Part shown: positions 33,301-44,330 of the stretch, one piece after another | How the letters are laid out: the number at the start of each line of letters is the position of its first letter | Numbering within the stretch: position 1 is the stretch's first letter | NCBI GenBank assembly: GCA_963691705.1 | Contig: OY829544.1 | Coordinates: forward strand, 36,043,917-36,107,916 | Source of the DNA: Viola odorata | Lineage: Eukaryota > Streptophyta > Magnoliopsida > Malpighiales > Violaceae | Reading direction: 5' to 3' | Length of the DNA: 64,000 bases | Notes under the pieces: model-generated | The model's database searches: none | Seen by the model: only the letters and a program-made list of their open reading frames with translations | Told to the model about the DNA's origin: nothing | Position numbers and translations under genes: made by a program

Positions 33301-34760
33301 GTACTTCAGGGGATCCATGCGAGAGATTAGCCATGTCGTGTAATACAACATGTACTGTCGGAGCCTTCGGGCGCACCATGCTAGGGCGCAACAAGTTCAT
33401 CCCAACATGGAGTAGCGCATTTCGCATTCATTGAATTTTTTGCTGAGGTAGTAGATGGCTTGTTCACGTCTTCCTGACTCATCGTGCTGCCCCAAAACGC
33501 AGCCCATGACGTTAGCCGTGACTGTCATATAAATGAGCAAGGGACGTCCTAGCCTCGGGGGAACTAGTATCGGTGGGCTTTGCAGATATGTCTTTATTTT
33601 CTCAAAGGCTTTCTGGCAGTCTTCATCCCATTCTGCATCTCCGTGTTCCTTAGCATTTTGAACATCGGCTAGCAGGTAAGTGTTAACTGGCTGATAAAGC
33701 GAGCGATGTAGTTGATGCGTCCTAAGAAGCTTCGTACTTCTGTTTTAGTGCTGGGAGAGGGTAGCTCTTGAATTGCTTTTATCTTATCAGGATCCACTTC
33801 TATGCCTTTGTTGCTGACGATGGATCCTAACAACTTCCCTGAGGTCACTCCAAAGGTACACTTAGCTGGGTTTAGCCGTAGCTGAAATTGCCTCAACCTT
33901 TCGAATACCTTCTTCATGATGTCTACATGATCTTACGTCTCATGAGATTTGGCTATCATGTCGTCGACATATATTTCCAATTCTTTATGCATCATGTCAT
34001 GAAAAAGGGTGATGCCCTGCGTTCTTTAATCCGAAGGGCATTACTTTGTAGCAGAAATTTCCCTAGGGCATGATGAAGGTTATCTTTTCACTGTCTTCGG
34101 GAGCCATCTTGATCTGATTGTATCCCGAAAATCCATCCATGAAGGAGAACATGTCATTTCTGGCGGCACTATCCACCAAGATGTCGATATAGGGAAGCGG
34201 GAAGTCATCTTTAGGGCTGGTTCGATTAAGATCCTACAAGTCCACGCACATGTGGACCTTCCCATCTTTCTTAGGCATCGACACTATGTTAGCGATCCAT
34301 TCCGGGTACTCGGCAACTCTTAAGAAACCCGCATCTAGCTGCTTGATAACTTCTTCTTTGATTTTTAAAAGGATGTCTGGATGCATCCTCCAAAGTTTTG
34401 TTTGACAGGCTTAAACTCAGGCTTCAATGGGATACGATGCTCAACTATCCCGGGATCAAGAACTGGCATATCGGTGTATGACCATGCCAATACGTCCGCG
34501 TAGTCTTTCAGGAGGGAAATCAACCTTTCTCTCTGAATCGTGTCCAGGGTGGTTCCGATCTTAACCAACTTCTTATTCTCATTGCTTGCCCCCAAATTTA
34601 CTTCGTCCAATTCCTCCCGATGAGGGGTTATGGCCTTTTTTAAACTTTCCAGTAAACGGGCCAATTTGAAGGGATTTTGGCCTTGTCTTCGGTTGTAATG
34701 ACGATTTCTTCGCCGGTAAAGACATAGGTTTTATCAAGACAATCCGAACTAACATTCATC
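33301..34760 (-). pseudogene. reverse transcriptase of the family-2 element, heavily frameshifted
   Basis: The pre-RT linker is clear at 34664-34365 (LLKDYADVLAWSYTDMPVLDPGIVEHRIPLK). The palm region (34330-33920) is readable only by changing frames several times and has multiple TAG/TGA codons. The thumb is clear at 33917-33669 (LRLNPAKCTFGVTSGKLLG, VRSFLGRINYIARFI). Confidence 0.75.
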
Positions 34761-35130
34761 CTAAAATTAAAAATGCGAAAAGAAGAGATGCGTAAAATAA
34801 AAATTGCATATATATTGATTTTTAACAAAGGGGAACATGAGTCCCTACAAAAAGTGTTTTCGTGAGAAAACGTTCGAACATATATATATATTCCAAAAGG
34901 AGTAATTACGGAGAGACATCCGGAAGTATGGTGATGGTCTAGTTGCACACAGACTCCCTTAACTTCTTTACGAAAATGACTAAACCAGGCGACAATTCTT
35001 CTTCTCACAGAGTGCAAATATGGAGGTCTAATACCCTGATCAGACTTTCATTGATGGTTTCGACCGCGAAGGGGAACGTGGTTCTGATATGAGGGATATG
35101 CATTTTACCATTTGGCGCAGAACGTCCAAA
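34761..35130 (-). other. probable intron between protease and RT of the family-2 element
   Basis: AT-rich and mostly without homology to the polyprotein. It ends on the minus strand TTTTTAATTTTAG at 34761, directly followed by coding-like GATGAATGTTAG. Ogre elements are known to splice an intron at this place in pol. The donor could not be fixed from sequence alone, so the upper boundary is approximate. Confidence 0.45.
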
Positions 35131-36215
35131 TAGCTTAGCCAGCTGCTTTTCTTTCTTTTCTTGGGAAATTTTTGCAAAATAGGCCTCGCTGGGTTGGTAC
35201 CCTAAACCAAAGCGGTCTCCGAAGCTCTTTGGAGATGCCCAACCTTTTGACCCTTGTAACTCGGCCCTCTGGTATCAACTTAGTGGTTCTTTCGGCCATT
35301 TCCAAATTTGAGGCTTCAAAAATGAGGGATCCTTCCTTGATCCAATCCGCATTGACGGTTTCGAAAGCTTGAAAAGAACTCTCCGAGGTTTCAGCAGTTT
35401 CGATGTAAGGTACGGACGAATGTTTGGCCAGGATTAAGGCTTCCTCTGCCTTTATTGTGATGAGGGCATTGTCTTTGACGTACTTGAGGCACTGATGTAG
35501 GGAAGTGGGGACGACTCCTGCCGAATGATCCATGGCCATCTTAGAAGCATGCTGTAGGCGGGTTGGATTTCCATGATCTGAAATGTCAAGGCGAAAGTGT
35601 GGGTCCCGATGACCATATCCAACTCAAAGTTCCCGATGATCTCTCGAGTGGTGCCATCGAAAGCCCTAGCCATCATTCCGCTAGGTTTCATGTGAGAAAA
35701 ATCAACGGTAGTTGTTCGAGGACATGCCTGGGCATGACATTTAGTGCGGACCCGTTGTTGATCAGGACCTTTGCTATGACATGTCCCTTGCATTCTACCA
35801 TGATGTATAGGGTCTTGTTGTGATCTCTCCCTGCGGGGTCGATCTCTCCTTCGGAGAAGGAAATACTGCTTAAGGCTTGAATTCTTCCGATAAGGTTTTC
35901 CACTCCTTCCGTGGTGATGTCCTTAGTTATGAAGGCTTGCTTCAAGACTTTTAAGAGAGCTTGGCGATGAGGCTCTGAAGTAAGGATTAACTCCATGATG
36001 GAAATACGAGCCAGGGTTTTCTTTAGCTGTTCGATGATGCTTAACTCGCTCTGTTTCATGATCTTGAGGAACTCAGCTGTCTCGTCCTCAGTTATAGGTT
36101 TGCTCAAACCTTGCGTCTCTTCTATCGTCTCTTCGCGGATCAAAGGATTTTTCCCTTTGGCCTGTCTTTGCTTCTCTACTTCCTCCGATATGTAGCATCT
36201 TCTGGTGCGGGTCAT
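35131..36215 (-). pseudogene. aspartic protease region of the family-2 element with mutated active site
   Basis: The frame 36215-35688 begins MTRTRRCYISEEVEKQ and leads to VLINNGSALNVMP, where the catalytic Asp of DNGS is Asn (AAC at 35759-35757). A frameshift just after LEQLPL continues as DFSHMKPSGMMARAFDGTTRE. The terminal section ends KERKAAG at 35135. Confidence 0.8.
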
Positions 36216-36229
36216 GCCCCCGATGTGAG

Positions 36230-37560
36230 AGGTTTCGCCGTTAGCGAGTCGTGTTGGTGTGACTGCAGGGGGTGGTGACCACCGTGTATCCGTAGTTGAA
36301 TGGCACCGCGTGTAAATCTCGGCTAGGAGTATTCACAGCAAATCTGAACACTACTTTGCGTGGGGTTGTGGCCGTATCCCCTGTTTGGGCCACATATTCG
36401 AAGGAATGCGGTGCTAGAGAATTATCCTCGATGGCGTTGATTGCTCCTCTGGTTTTCCCTTTGGTCTGAATGATCCCAAATGCTGTGAGTTGCTTGACTT
36501 TCTGCCGAAAAAGTCTGCAATCTTAGATTTCGTGCTTGCTTTCCCCTTGGCAGAATAGGCATTGGGCCTGATTATTCTCTGGGTGTGGCAGGTGTCCATT
36601 TTTAGCTAATGCGAAGAACAGTTCTTCATTGGGCGCTTCCTTCACTAAAGGGTGAGAATCGTCGATTCCTTCAGAAAGAATGTCGTTCACCCTAGGATTA
36701 TGGTGTGGCAGAAGACTGGTCGCTACGTTAGGACCTTTTGCTAAATCTTTGGAAGAGATTCGTCCGTGTTAGGTCAAATGATCGACCTTTTCTCTAAAGG
36801 CATAACAGTCTTCCAGGGAGTGTCCTCGGGTTTCGGCGTGATATTCGCAGCTAACCTTTGGATCATGCCAGCTAGGGTAAGGAGTCGGTTGAGGTGAGAG
36901 CGGGGATGGTGTAATCTGCCCTTCTGCAAGGAGGCTTGCGTAGATTTCCTTCAAAGGAAACGGAGGACCATTTGCATGACGAAGTCGATCTGTTCTTTTG
37001 GATGATTTGGAGTGGGGTTCCTTTGGAGTTAGGCAGGATAGGAAATCCTTCTCCGATGGCGTTAATGGACCCTTCCCCGTGGGTTGCTTTCTGGGTTTTT
37101 ATTACTCCGAAACCCGAAAGTTGTCTCACCTTTCTTGCGAACAACTCGCAATTTTGAATCTTATGACTGTCGTTTCTCTTGCAGTACATGCAGTGACTTG
37201 GATTGCTTTCCGAGTATGACATATATCCTCCTCGAGCTAAGGCCAGGAAAAGTTGTTCTTGTGGCCAACTCGATACCAAAGAAAGAGGGTCGTTGCTTTC
37301 TCCTGCTGAGATGGCGTTCACCCCTCCCTTTCCTTGGGAATGATTGAGGAGAGGGTTGGTGGATGTGTTGGGTCCTTTTGCTAACCCTTCGAAAGATACC
37401 CATCCACTTTTGATCAAGTGATGGACTTTTACTTTGAATGTGAAGCAGTTTTCCAAAGTGTGACTCGAGGCTCCAGCGTGGTATTCGCATCTTACGTTGA
37501 GATCATACCATTTTGGGTAAGGAGGCAATTGAGGCTAAGCTGGAACTGGTACCATCTGTC
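36230..37560 (-). pseudogene. duplicated nucleocapsid zinc-knuckle modules of the family-2 gag
   Basis: Module 1 (37528-36960) has CEYHAGASSHTLENC (Cx2Hx5Hx4C) and CMYCKRNDSHKIQNC (Cx2Cx5Hx4C). Module 2 (36900-36400) has CEYHAETRGHSLEDC and CLFCQGESKHEI then a stop in place of the next residue. Linkers (LAKGPN.., INAI..) are repeated too. So a ~600 bp unit was tandemly duplicated to give four knuckles. Stops and frameshifts occur in both modules. Confidence 0.75.
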
Positions 37561-38705
37561 CGGCTGCTAGGAGATGTTTGTAGATTTCTCCCGCGGGAAG
37601 AGGAAGGGGGGTAATGGCTCTCGGTTCCACCGATTGTTTGACGTGTTTTGGTTATTTGGGTCCTTTGGTGGGTTATATGGCTTAGGTTGCATGGGTTGTA
37701 ATGTTTGTGTTGGAGGTGGTGGGAAATGCGCAGGATTTTGAGGCGCGATATTAGCAACAGGTGGCGAGGTAAAAGGAAAGAAGGTGGGTTGATATAGCGA
37801 TGACGGATGATACGGTGGCGATAAGTAAGGCGGAGGTGGCGGAAATGATTGCCCGTGATTAGCTTGGGGAGCGACAAATCCAACATCTCTTTTCACGATG
37901 GACACTTTCTTTAGCGCATACTCTAGTGCCGAAGGTACGATTCGTCCGGACTTAATCCCTTGCTCGACTTTCGGCAATTAGGACCATGTTGGAGAAACTG
38001 TTTGAAGGATTCGAGATCAGGTAGGTGTAGTAGGGAGCTTTGAAGGTGTGCAAAAAAATCAACAGGAGTTCCTTGTCACTTAAAGAAGGAGAGATTCTGG
38101 AAGCCAACTCTCTCCATCTCTGAGCATCGGTCTTCACGGACTCGCCGATTTTCTTTTCCAAATCATGTAGGTCAGCGCGGTCGGGAGCTACCTCCATGTT
38201 GAATTTATATTGTCTGTAGAAGGCATCGGACAGGTCTCTCCATGTCCTGATCCTGGATCTGTCTAGACCCATGTACCAAGTTAGGGAGTGTTTGGTTAAG
38301 CTTTCTCGAAACAGATGAATCAACAAGGGCTCGTTGTGGATCATCTCTGCCATCTTATTGCAGTATGCTCTGAGGTAGGTCTTTGGGCACTCGACCCCAG
38401 TATACTTTTCAAAGTCGGGGATCTTATACTTCGGTGGTATAACGATCCCAGGGACCATGCACATATCGGCGGGACCAGTAGGGTCAAACGGATCAGCCCC
38501 TTCGATCGCTCTAAGTCTTTCTTCGAGCAGATTCAGTCTGTCACCTTTTGGTTTCTCGACCATAATGGGGTTAGAACCGAAGGGTAGTAGAGGTTCCGAT
38601 GAGAACTGAGGTTGCGCTGGGTTGAAAATAGAAGGTTGAATTCCCACAGGTCCGGGAACTGTGCTTGGAAGAAGGGGAGAGAGATACGAGGTCTCTAGGT
38701 GGGCA
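37561..38705 (-). pseudogene. gag (matrix/capsid part) of the family-2 element
   Basis: The frame 38719-37952 contains the Ogre-type gag core: VIPPKYKIPDFEKYTGVECP, SLTKHSLTWYMGLD and DAFYRQYKFN. A stop after SRARD (37952) and a shift lead into a Pro-rich region (37977-37567). Homology begins only at about 38705, so the true start is missing and the N-terminal residues come from flanking DNA. Confidence 0.8.
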
Positions 38706-39052
38706 AAATAAATTAACAAAAAAATTAACCAACTTAAAATTGAAATTAACCTCAGCTTCCATGAACACCATATCTAATGATCATTTTGTTGTGAACACTT
38801 ATATATAAAATTATGTGACTTTTCATATTCTTGAAATTCAATCTTTTCAAACTTTATAATTTATATCATAACTCTAGTTAAATAAATGAGTTAATTTTAA
38901 ATTAATTCAATTTAATAGTATAACTCAAAAGGTTTTTAACTAATTTAATCAATATGTAGTTATTATTTACTATTGGAATATCTATATGACATAAGATGCC
39001 TTGCTTATAAATGACATGACATGATTGTATTTGTCAAGGTGGCAACCAATAT
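38706..39052. other. AT-rich flank (insertion site of the right family-1 element)
   Basis: Host-like AT-rich DNA with no open frame. Its last five bases AATAT (39048-39052) are the left target-site duplication of the right family-1 element. Confidence 0.7.
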
Positions 39053-39557
39053 TGATAACAATTAAGGAAACGCTAAGGGTATATTCGTCTTCTCACCTCA
39101 AGTCAAAGCCAGATCCCTGTAGGCCTTAACTGGCTATGGCACCCGGCTACCGCCCCCATTAGGCCAGGGATCCTGGGATGGTCGACATCAGCAGGGGGGG
39201 ACCCATATGGCGTCATCCCATCCCAGGAAACCCCGACAATGACTCATTGGCGATATCCGATCCAGCTAACGCATGCTGACGTCATCTAGGGAGATATCTC
39301 CCCTTGATAATGCCCACCCCTGGGGGTAACAACCTTTCTTTCTTCGGCTATAAGTACCCCTCATTTCTAGATCAAAAGTGAGATCTGATTCTCTAAAAAA
39401 ATCTCTGCCAAATTTCACAGCCATACTAACTTAAGCATCGGAGTGTCTACGCCGGAGTCCCCCCTCCGGCGCTTTGCAGGTACAACGGACTGCAGCTACA
39501 GTGATTCCAGACAGCCATAATCCAGATCCCACTTCCCCACTAGCCCGAATCTTATCA
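39053..39557 (+). repeat. 5' LTR of the right family-1 element
   Basis: 505 bp, TGATAACAATTAAG...CTTATCA. TATA box CTATAAGTA at 39348-39356. Three bases (AAT) separate it from the primer binding site. Confidence 0.95.
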
Positions 39558-39560
39558 AAT

Positions 39561-39578
39561 TGGTGCTTTCATTGAGAG
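39561..39578 (+). promoter_or_regulatory. primer binding site of the right family-1 element
   Basis: TGGTGCTTTCATTGAGAG, identical to the sites at 20282-20265 and 61426-61443. Confidence 0.85.
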
Positions 39579-39643
39579 CTTTGGTTTTAATTAAGTGAGC
39601 ATCCTTAATAGCCAAGCTCTGTTCTTCTGGGAATTGGAAGATT

Positions 39644-41695
39644 ATGGCTTCTGATTCAGATCCGCCGTTGACTCAGTCCTCTAGCCTTCCATTTGATACC
39701 CGCAGGTGACTTTTCACTTTCGCAACTTCTGATGCTTCCACCTCGGTGCAAGAAGTTCCTCCAGGAACGTCAGATCTGTCCCTTGAACAAGCAATGGGAA
39801 TATTTGTGTCCCAGCCGCATACTCTTTTGTCTCAAATAGCGGGGTCCAGTCATTTCACTCCTCCGCCAAGGGGATCCATGATAGACAGTGTGAATAACCC
39901 TTTCGCGAGCTCGATTTCAGCCCTCTGCGCCCAGTTAGACCATTTAACGGAACTGGCTGCTAGATTCACGCCAAGCGCTTCCGGATCAGGCGTCCCATCT
40001 CAGTTCATTTTCACTCCACCCATTATTATAGAACGGCCGCTGTCGTCCCCAATGCATGTGAACGTCCCTTTGACGCTGCCTGCATTGAATGCCCCAGTCA
40101 GTCTGGTACAGTTTGCTCATAGGACGGTGGAGCCGTATGTACCACAAGTGCCCTTACTTCCTATTCCCCAAGAGGAGCGTCAATGGGATGGTAGAAGGGG
40201 CAAAATTGATAGAGATATGTCTCCTGGAGGGAGTGAAAGATCCAGCAGTAGGAGGCATCAGACTCGCTCACCAAGGAGCCGCAGTCCGACTCCCAGGCGG
40301 CATCATGATCAAAATCCGTGAGATCGTAGGCGTCATTTGGAGGTATCTCTGCCTAGATATGCGCGTGAGATTCTCGATGATACTTCTGGCCATCCCTTTA
40401 GCCTGCGCATAAGGCGTCATAGAGTTAGCAGATATGTGAAGCTCCCCTCAGAATCCTATGATGGCACTACAGATCCCATCTCTCATCTCAACAAGGTGAA
40501 GGACTTTGTGCAATTCCAGACCCACAATGACGCTGCTTTGTGTCAGATATTTGTAATGACCATATCGGGGGTTGCACGCTTATGGTTCGAAGGTCTTCCG
40601 GGTGGATCTATTGACAGCTTCTCGCAGCTGGAATCTAAATTTAGGAGTCGATTCAGTACTGCCGTCCCTATCAGGAAGTCTGCCGCTGCCTTGTTTGACC
40701 TACACAGGAAACCTCAGGAATCCTTGAGGAGCTTCCTCCATTATTTCGACACCGAGATGTCGCTAACGCTAGGTGTAACGGTCGATTTCGCCATCGAAGC
40801 CTTAAAGCGAAACTGTTGTTATGGGAAGCTTAGAGATGCTTTAATGGTTGACCCACCAGCCACCTTAGATGCGTTAAGGCTGAAAGCCCACAACTATGCG
40901 AGGATGGAAGAGAAAAAGAATAGGGACATGATTCAGAACATGCAGCCAACCATGCCTCCTGCCCGTAACGCTCTTATTCCAGCTACTTCTGAAGATCAGT
41001 TCGTTGATGATTACGCTCAGCGAAAATGTTATGGGTTGGAGGCATGGTTGGCTGCATGTTCTGAATCATGTCCCTATTCTCTGAAGATCGGTTCGTTGAT
41101 GATTACGCTCAGCGAAAGGATCACATTCCCAGGACATCTAACTGGAGGAGAGGCAACTCCTCAAAGGGAAAATCTGGTGACTCCTCAACCCAGCGGCAGG
41201 GTGATCCTCATAAGGGACTAGTTTATGACTCAGATCTTCCTTCCTTCGTTCTACCCAGGGCTGAAATATTAGCAATAGTGGAGCAGCGAAACCTGCCCAT
41301 CCGTTATCCTGCCCCTGTAAGACCGGGGGTAACCCTGGGAAGAAGAGAAAATGCCTATTGCAAATTTCACAAAGCTAAAGGGTATTCTACCGAGGCATGT
41401 AGAGAACTCAAATCGGCAATAGAGCGCCTAGTGGAGGAAGGCTATCTGGGAGAATTCGCTGTGAAAACACGAGAAGAAGCCAAGAGTAACCCAACAAGCA
41501 GAGTAGTCGATGGCAGAGCTACACCTTCCTGCCCCCCAGGCCACGACACTGGTCCTACGGGAGGAGGCCGGGAAATGCTCATGATTGATGATGAGGATGT
41601 CCTCATCATTAACATCATTGCTGGAGGCACACCTTACCTGGATGAGTCCGCACAGCTGACACCCGCGCCAAGGGATAAGCGGAAGCGGGCAGGCA
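39644..41695 (+). pseudogene. gag of the right family-1 element
   Basis: ATG at 39644 (MASDSDPPLTQSSSLPFDTR). A Retrotrans_gag core lies near 40440-40760 (KVKDFVQFQTHNDAALCQIF, ARLWFEGLPGGSIDSF). A zinc knuckle of the Cx2Hx4Hx4C kind (CKFHKAKGYSTEAC) lies at about 41361-41402. This example reads Y in place of the second His, whereas the third copy has H there. Lesions are TGA at 39707 and 40319 (both from CGA, judging by the third copy) and a 92-bp rearranged duplication at 40991-41082 that shifts the frame. Confidence 0.85.
40917..41118 (+). repeat. local inverted-plus-direct duplication in gag
   Basis: 40987-41025 (CTGAAGATCAGTTCGTTGAT...) is repeated directly at 41081-41118. The ~55 bp between them (41026-41080) are the reverse complement of about 40917-40970. 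The third copy has none of this. This is a template-switch signature. Confidence 0.85.
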
Positions 41696-42507
41696 TGTCA
41701 ATAAAGAGTGAAGCGATAAGTGCCTTGGATCGTATGATATTATCCTTTTCTGAAGAAGACGAAAAGGGTGTGGTATATCCACACAACGATGCGTTAGTGG
41801 TTACACCCATTATCACCAGCCATGGAGTTAGAAGAACTCTGGTTGACAACGGAAGCGTCGTAAACTTGTTCTCACTAGAAGCTTACAATCTCCTGAAGCG
41901 TCCAAATAACGATCTTACGCCCTGTAAAAAACCCATTATTGGGGTAGACGGAGTCCCTATCCCAGTGACTGGAGTAACTACCTTGCCGGTATATTTCAAG
42001 GAAGATACCTCCAAACGGTCATAGGAACTTTTATTCTTGGTGGTGGATCTAAATCTGCCTTATAACGCCATATTGGGGCGGACATTCCTCAACCATTTCG
42101 GAGCAGCGATATCGCAAAAGCACCTGAAGCTGAAATATCCTTCTTGGGATGGTGTGGTCTCGATCCGAGGTAATCAGAAGTTAGCGACTGAATGCTACCT
42201 GCTCATGACTCAGAAGAGTTGCGATAGGTACGTGTGCGTGACGGTGGATCCATATGAACAAAATAATGAGAAACGCACTCAGCCTGTAGATAAAATGACT
42301 CACGTCCCGGTTAACAGAATAGATGGAGCCATATTTTTGGTCAGCGATAACCTCAGCACGGAGGAAAACTTTCAGTTAGCCCAACTGTTAAATAAATGCA
42401 AAGGAGAGTTTGCATGGAAACCCTCCGACATGCCTGGTATCTCGCGGGAGGTGGCGGAACATCGGCTTAATGTCAACCCTGATGCAAAACCGGTCCAGCA
42501 GAAATGA
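41696..42507 (+). pseudogene. aspartic protease region of the right family-1 element
   Basis: The catalytic motif LVDNGSVVNLF lies at about 41842-41874, then PCKKPIIGVDG and NAILGRTFLN. The frame is stopped by TAG at 42022-42024 (GAG in the third copy) and by TGA at 42505-42507. The latter codon is also TGA in the left copy. Confidence 0.85.
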
Positions 42508-43695
42508 CATGTTTTCTCGACCGAAAAAGCAATGGCCGTCGAAAAGGAAGTCGCAAAACTTCTTGACACTGGCTTTATTCGAGAAGTGCAATATCCCACC
42601 TGGTTGGCTAACCCTGTTCTGGTCCCTAAGCCCAGCGGGGAGTGGCGTATGTGCATTGACTTCACAGATTTGAATGACGCTTGCCCTAAAGATTGTTACC
42701 CACTTCCCCGAATTGATCAGCTGGTTGATCAAGCTGTCGGGTACGCATACTTGAGCTCGTTAGATGCCAACTCTGGGTACCACCAAATCCCCATGGCCAA
42801 GGAGGATGAAGAGAAAACTGCTTTCATCACTCCCAAGGCCACTTATTACTACACGACGATGCCTTTTGGGTTGAAAAATGCTGAAGCGACCTTCCAGCGA
42901 ATGGCGAATTAAGTCTTTGAGAAGCAGATCGGGCGAAATGTAGAGGCATATGTCGATGCCATACTGATCAAAAGCCGAAGCTTTAAAGATCACTTGTCTG
43001 ATCTGGCGAAAGTCTTCAAAGTGATGAAGCAATATCAAATGAAGCCGAACCCTCGAAAGTGCATGTTCGCCTTTCAAACGGGTAAATTTTTGGGTTACGT
43101 GGTCAGCCAAAAGGGCATTCAACCCAACCCGTCAAAGGTCAAAGCTATACAAGACATGATATCTCCTCGAACTGTAAAGGAAATACAGAAGCTGACAGGG
43201 CGCGTTATCGCGCTGGGACGGTTTATCTCTAAACAAGGAGAAAGGTGCCTCCCTTTCTTCAAGGTTATACGCAAGAAGGTCGTCTTCGGATGGACAGCAG
43301 AATGCGAAGAAGCATTTGCGAGCCTGAAGGCCTACCTATCGTCTGACTTGGTATTGACAAGACCAGAGCCTAGCGATATCCTGTACTTATACCATGGGGT
43401 TGCTGACGAAGTGGTCAGTGCGGTCCTTATGCGAGATGACAATCATACGCACCGCCCGGTATACTTTGTAAGCCACATCCTAAAAGATGTCGAGCTGAGA
43501 TACACCCGAATTGAGAAAATAACGTTCACATTGGTGCAAGCCACGCGGAAAATGGATCGGTATTTTCAAGCTCACACCGTCATTATGCTTACGGATCAAC
43601 CTTTAAAAAGGATATTTCGGAAGCCCGAATCCTCGGGGAGAATGCTGATTTGGGCTATCGAGCTTGAACAATATGGCTTGCACTATCGATCCTGA
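42508..43695 (+). pseudogene. reverse transcriptase of the right family-1 element, catalytic Asp lost
   Basis: Palm motifs WRMCIDFTDLNDACPKD, SGYHQIPM and TMPFGLKNAEATFQRM are followed by a TAA at 42910. The catalytic box is YVDA (42949-42960), where the left copy has YVDD. The thumb and connection region, deleted in the left copy, is complete here (KCMFAFQTGKFLGYVVS, LTGRVIALGRFI). TGA at 43693-43695 separates it from RNase H. Confidence 0.9.
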
Positions 43696-44330
43696 CCGTC
43701 TGTGAAGGCTCAAATTCTAGCAGACTTTATCACGGAATGCACCTTCACGCCAGATCCACTGATAGAGTTGACTGAAAAAGAAAAAGAAGAATTGGATCTC
43801 CCTTTCCTTGAAACTTACACTAACCTGTGGGTCATATACGTGGATGGTGCCAAAAATCAAGAGCTTGCCGGCACCGGAATCTTCATGAGTGGGCCTCACA
43901 GCATCCATGTGCGATATGCCATCCGAATCCTGCAGCTGTTATCCAATAATGCCGCAGAATATGAAGCGTTATTAGCCGGGCTTAGGATAGGAAAGAGTAT
44001 TTCCATCAAGGGAATACATGACTCTGGGAGATTGGGAGACTTGCTGCTGAAAGTCTGCGGAGACTCCAAGTTGATAATAGACCAAGTGTTGGGACACTCT
44101 CAAGCTAGAGAGCCCATCATGGTGCAATACCTTGCTAAAGTAAAATGCGAGTTGATAGAAATAAAGAAATGTGGCATACAGGTTAGCTTCGAGCATATTC
44201 CTCGAGAGGATAACGCTGAGGCGGATAACCTCGCCAAACTCGCAGCAAACCCAGAAGCGTCCATACCTAAAGGGGTGTACTATCGTGAGCTACCCGTACC
44301 TTCCTTTATGGAAGAACAGGCGACGCTCTG
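43696..44330 (+). pseudogene. RNase H domain of the right family-1 polyprotein
   Basis: Intact-looking domain at the head of the 450-codon frame 43702-45054. Acidic motifs are YVDGAKNQ, NNAAEYEALLAGLR, GDSKLIIDQVLGHSQ and REDNAEADNLAK. It is fused in frame to integrase. The separation from RT by TGA makes the polyprotein defective unless that stop is read through. Confidence 0.85.

Larger units (their letters stand above)
25450..38705 (-). mobile_element. family-2 Ogre-like Ty3/gypsy retrotransposon, 5' truncated
   Basis: On the minus strand the order is gag (38705-37567), duplicated zinc-knuckle modules, protease, probable intron, RT, RNase H, integrase (to 31350), a long repeat-rich 3' region, PPT and LTR. 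The Ogre-like character rests on the protease ALNVMP context, 'CTNNMAEYEACI' RNase H and the PPT-LTR junction GGGGGCAAC/TGTTGATACC, all from general knowledge of the group. The 5' LTR, PBS and gag start are missing. At about 38705 it passes into AT-rich flank. Confidence 0.85.
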
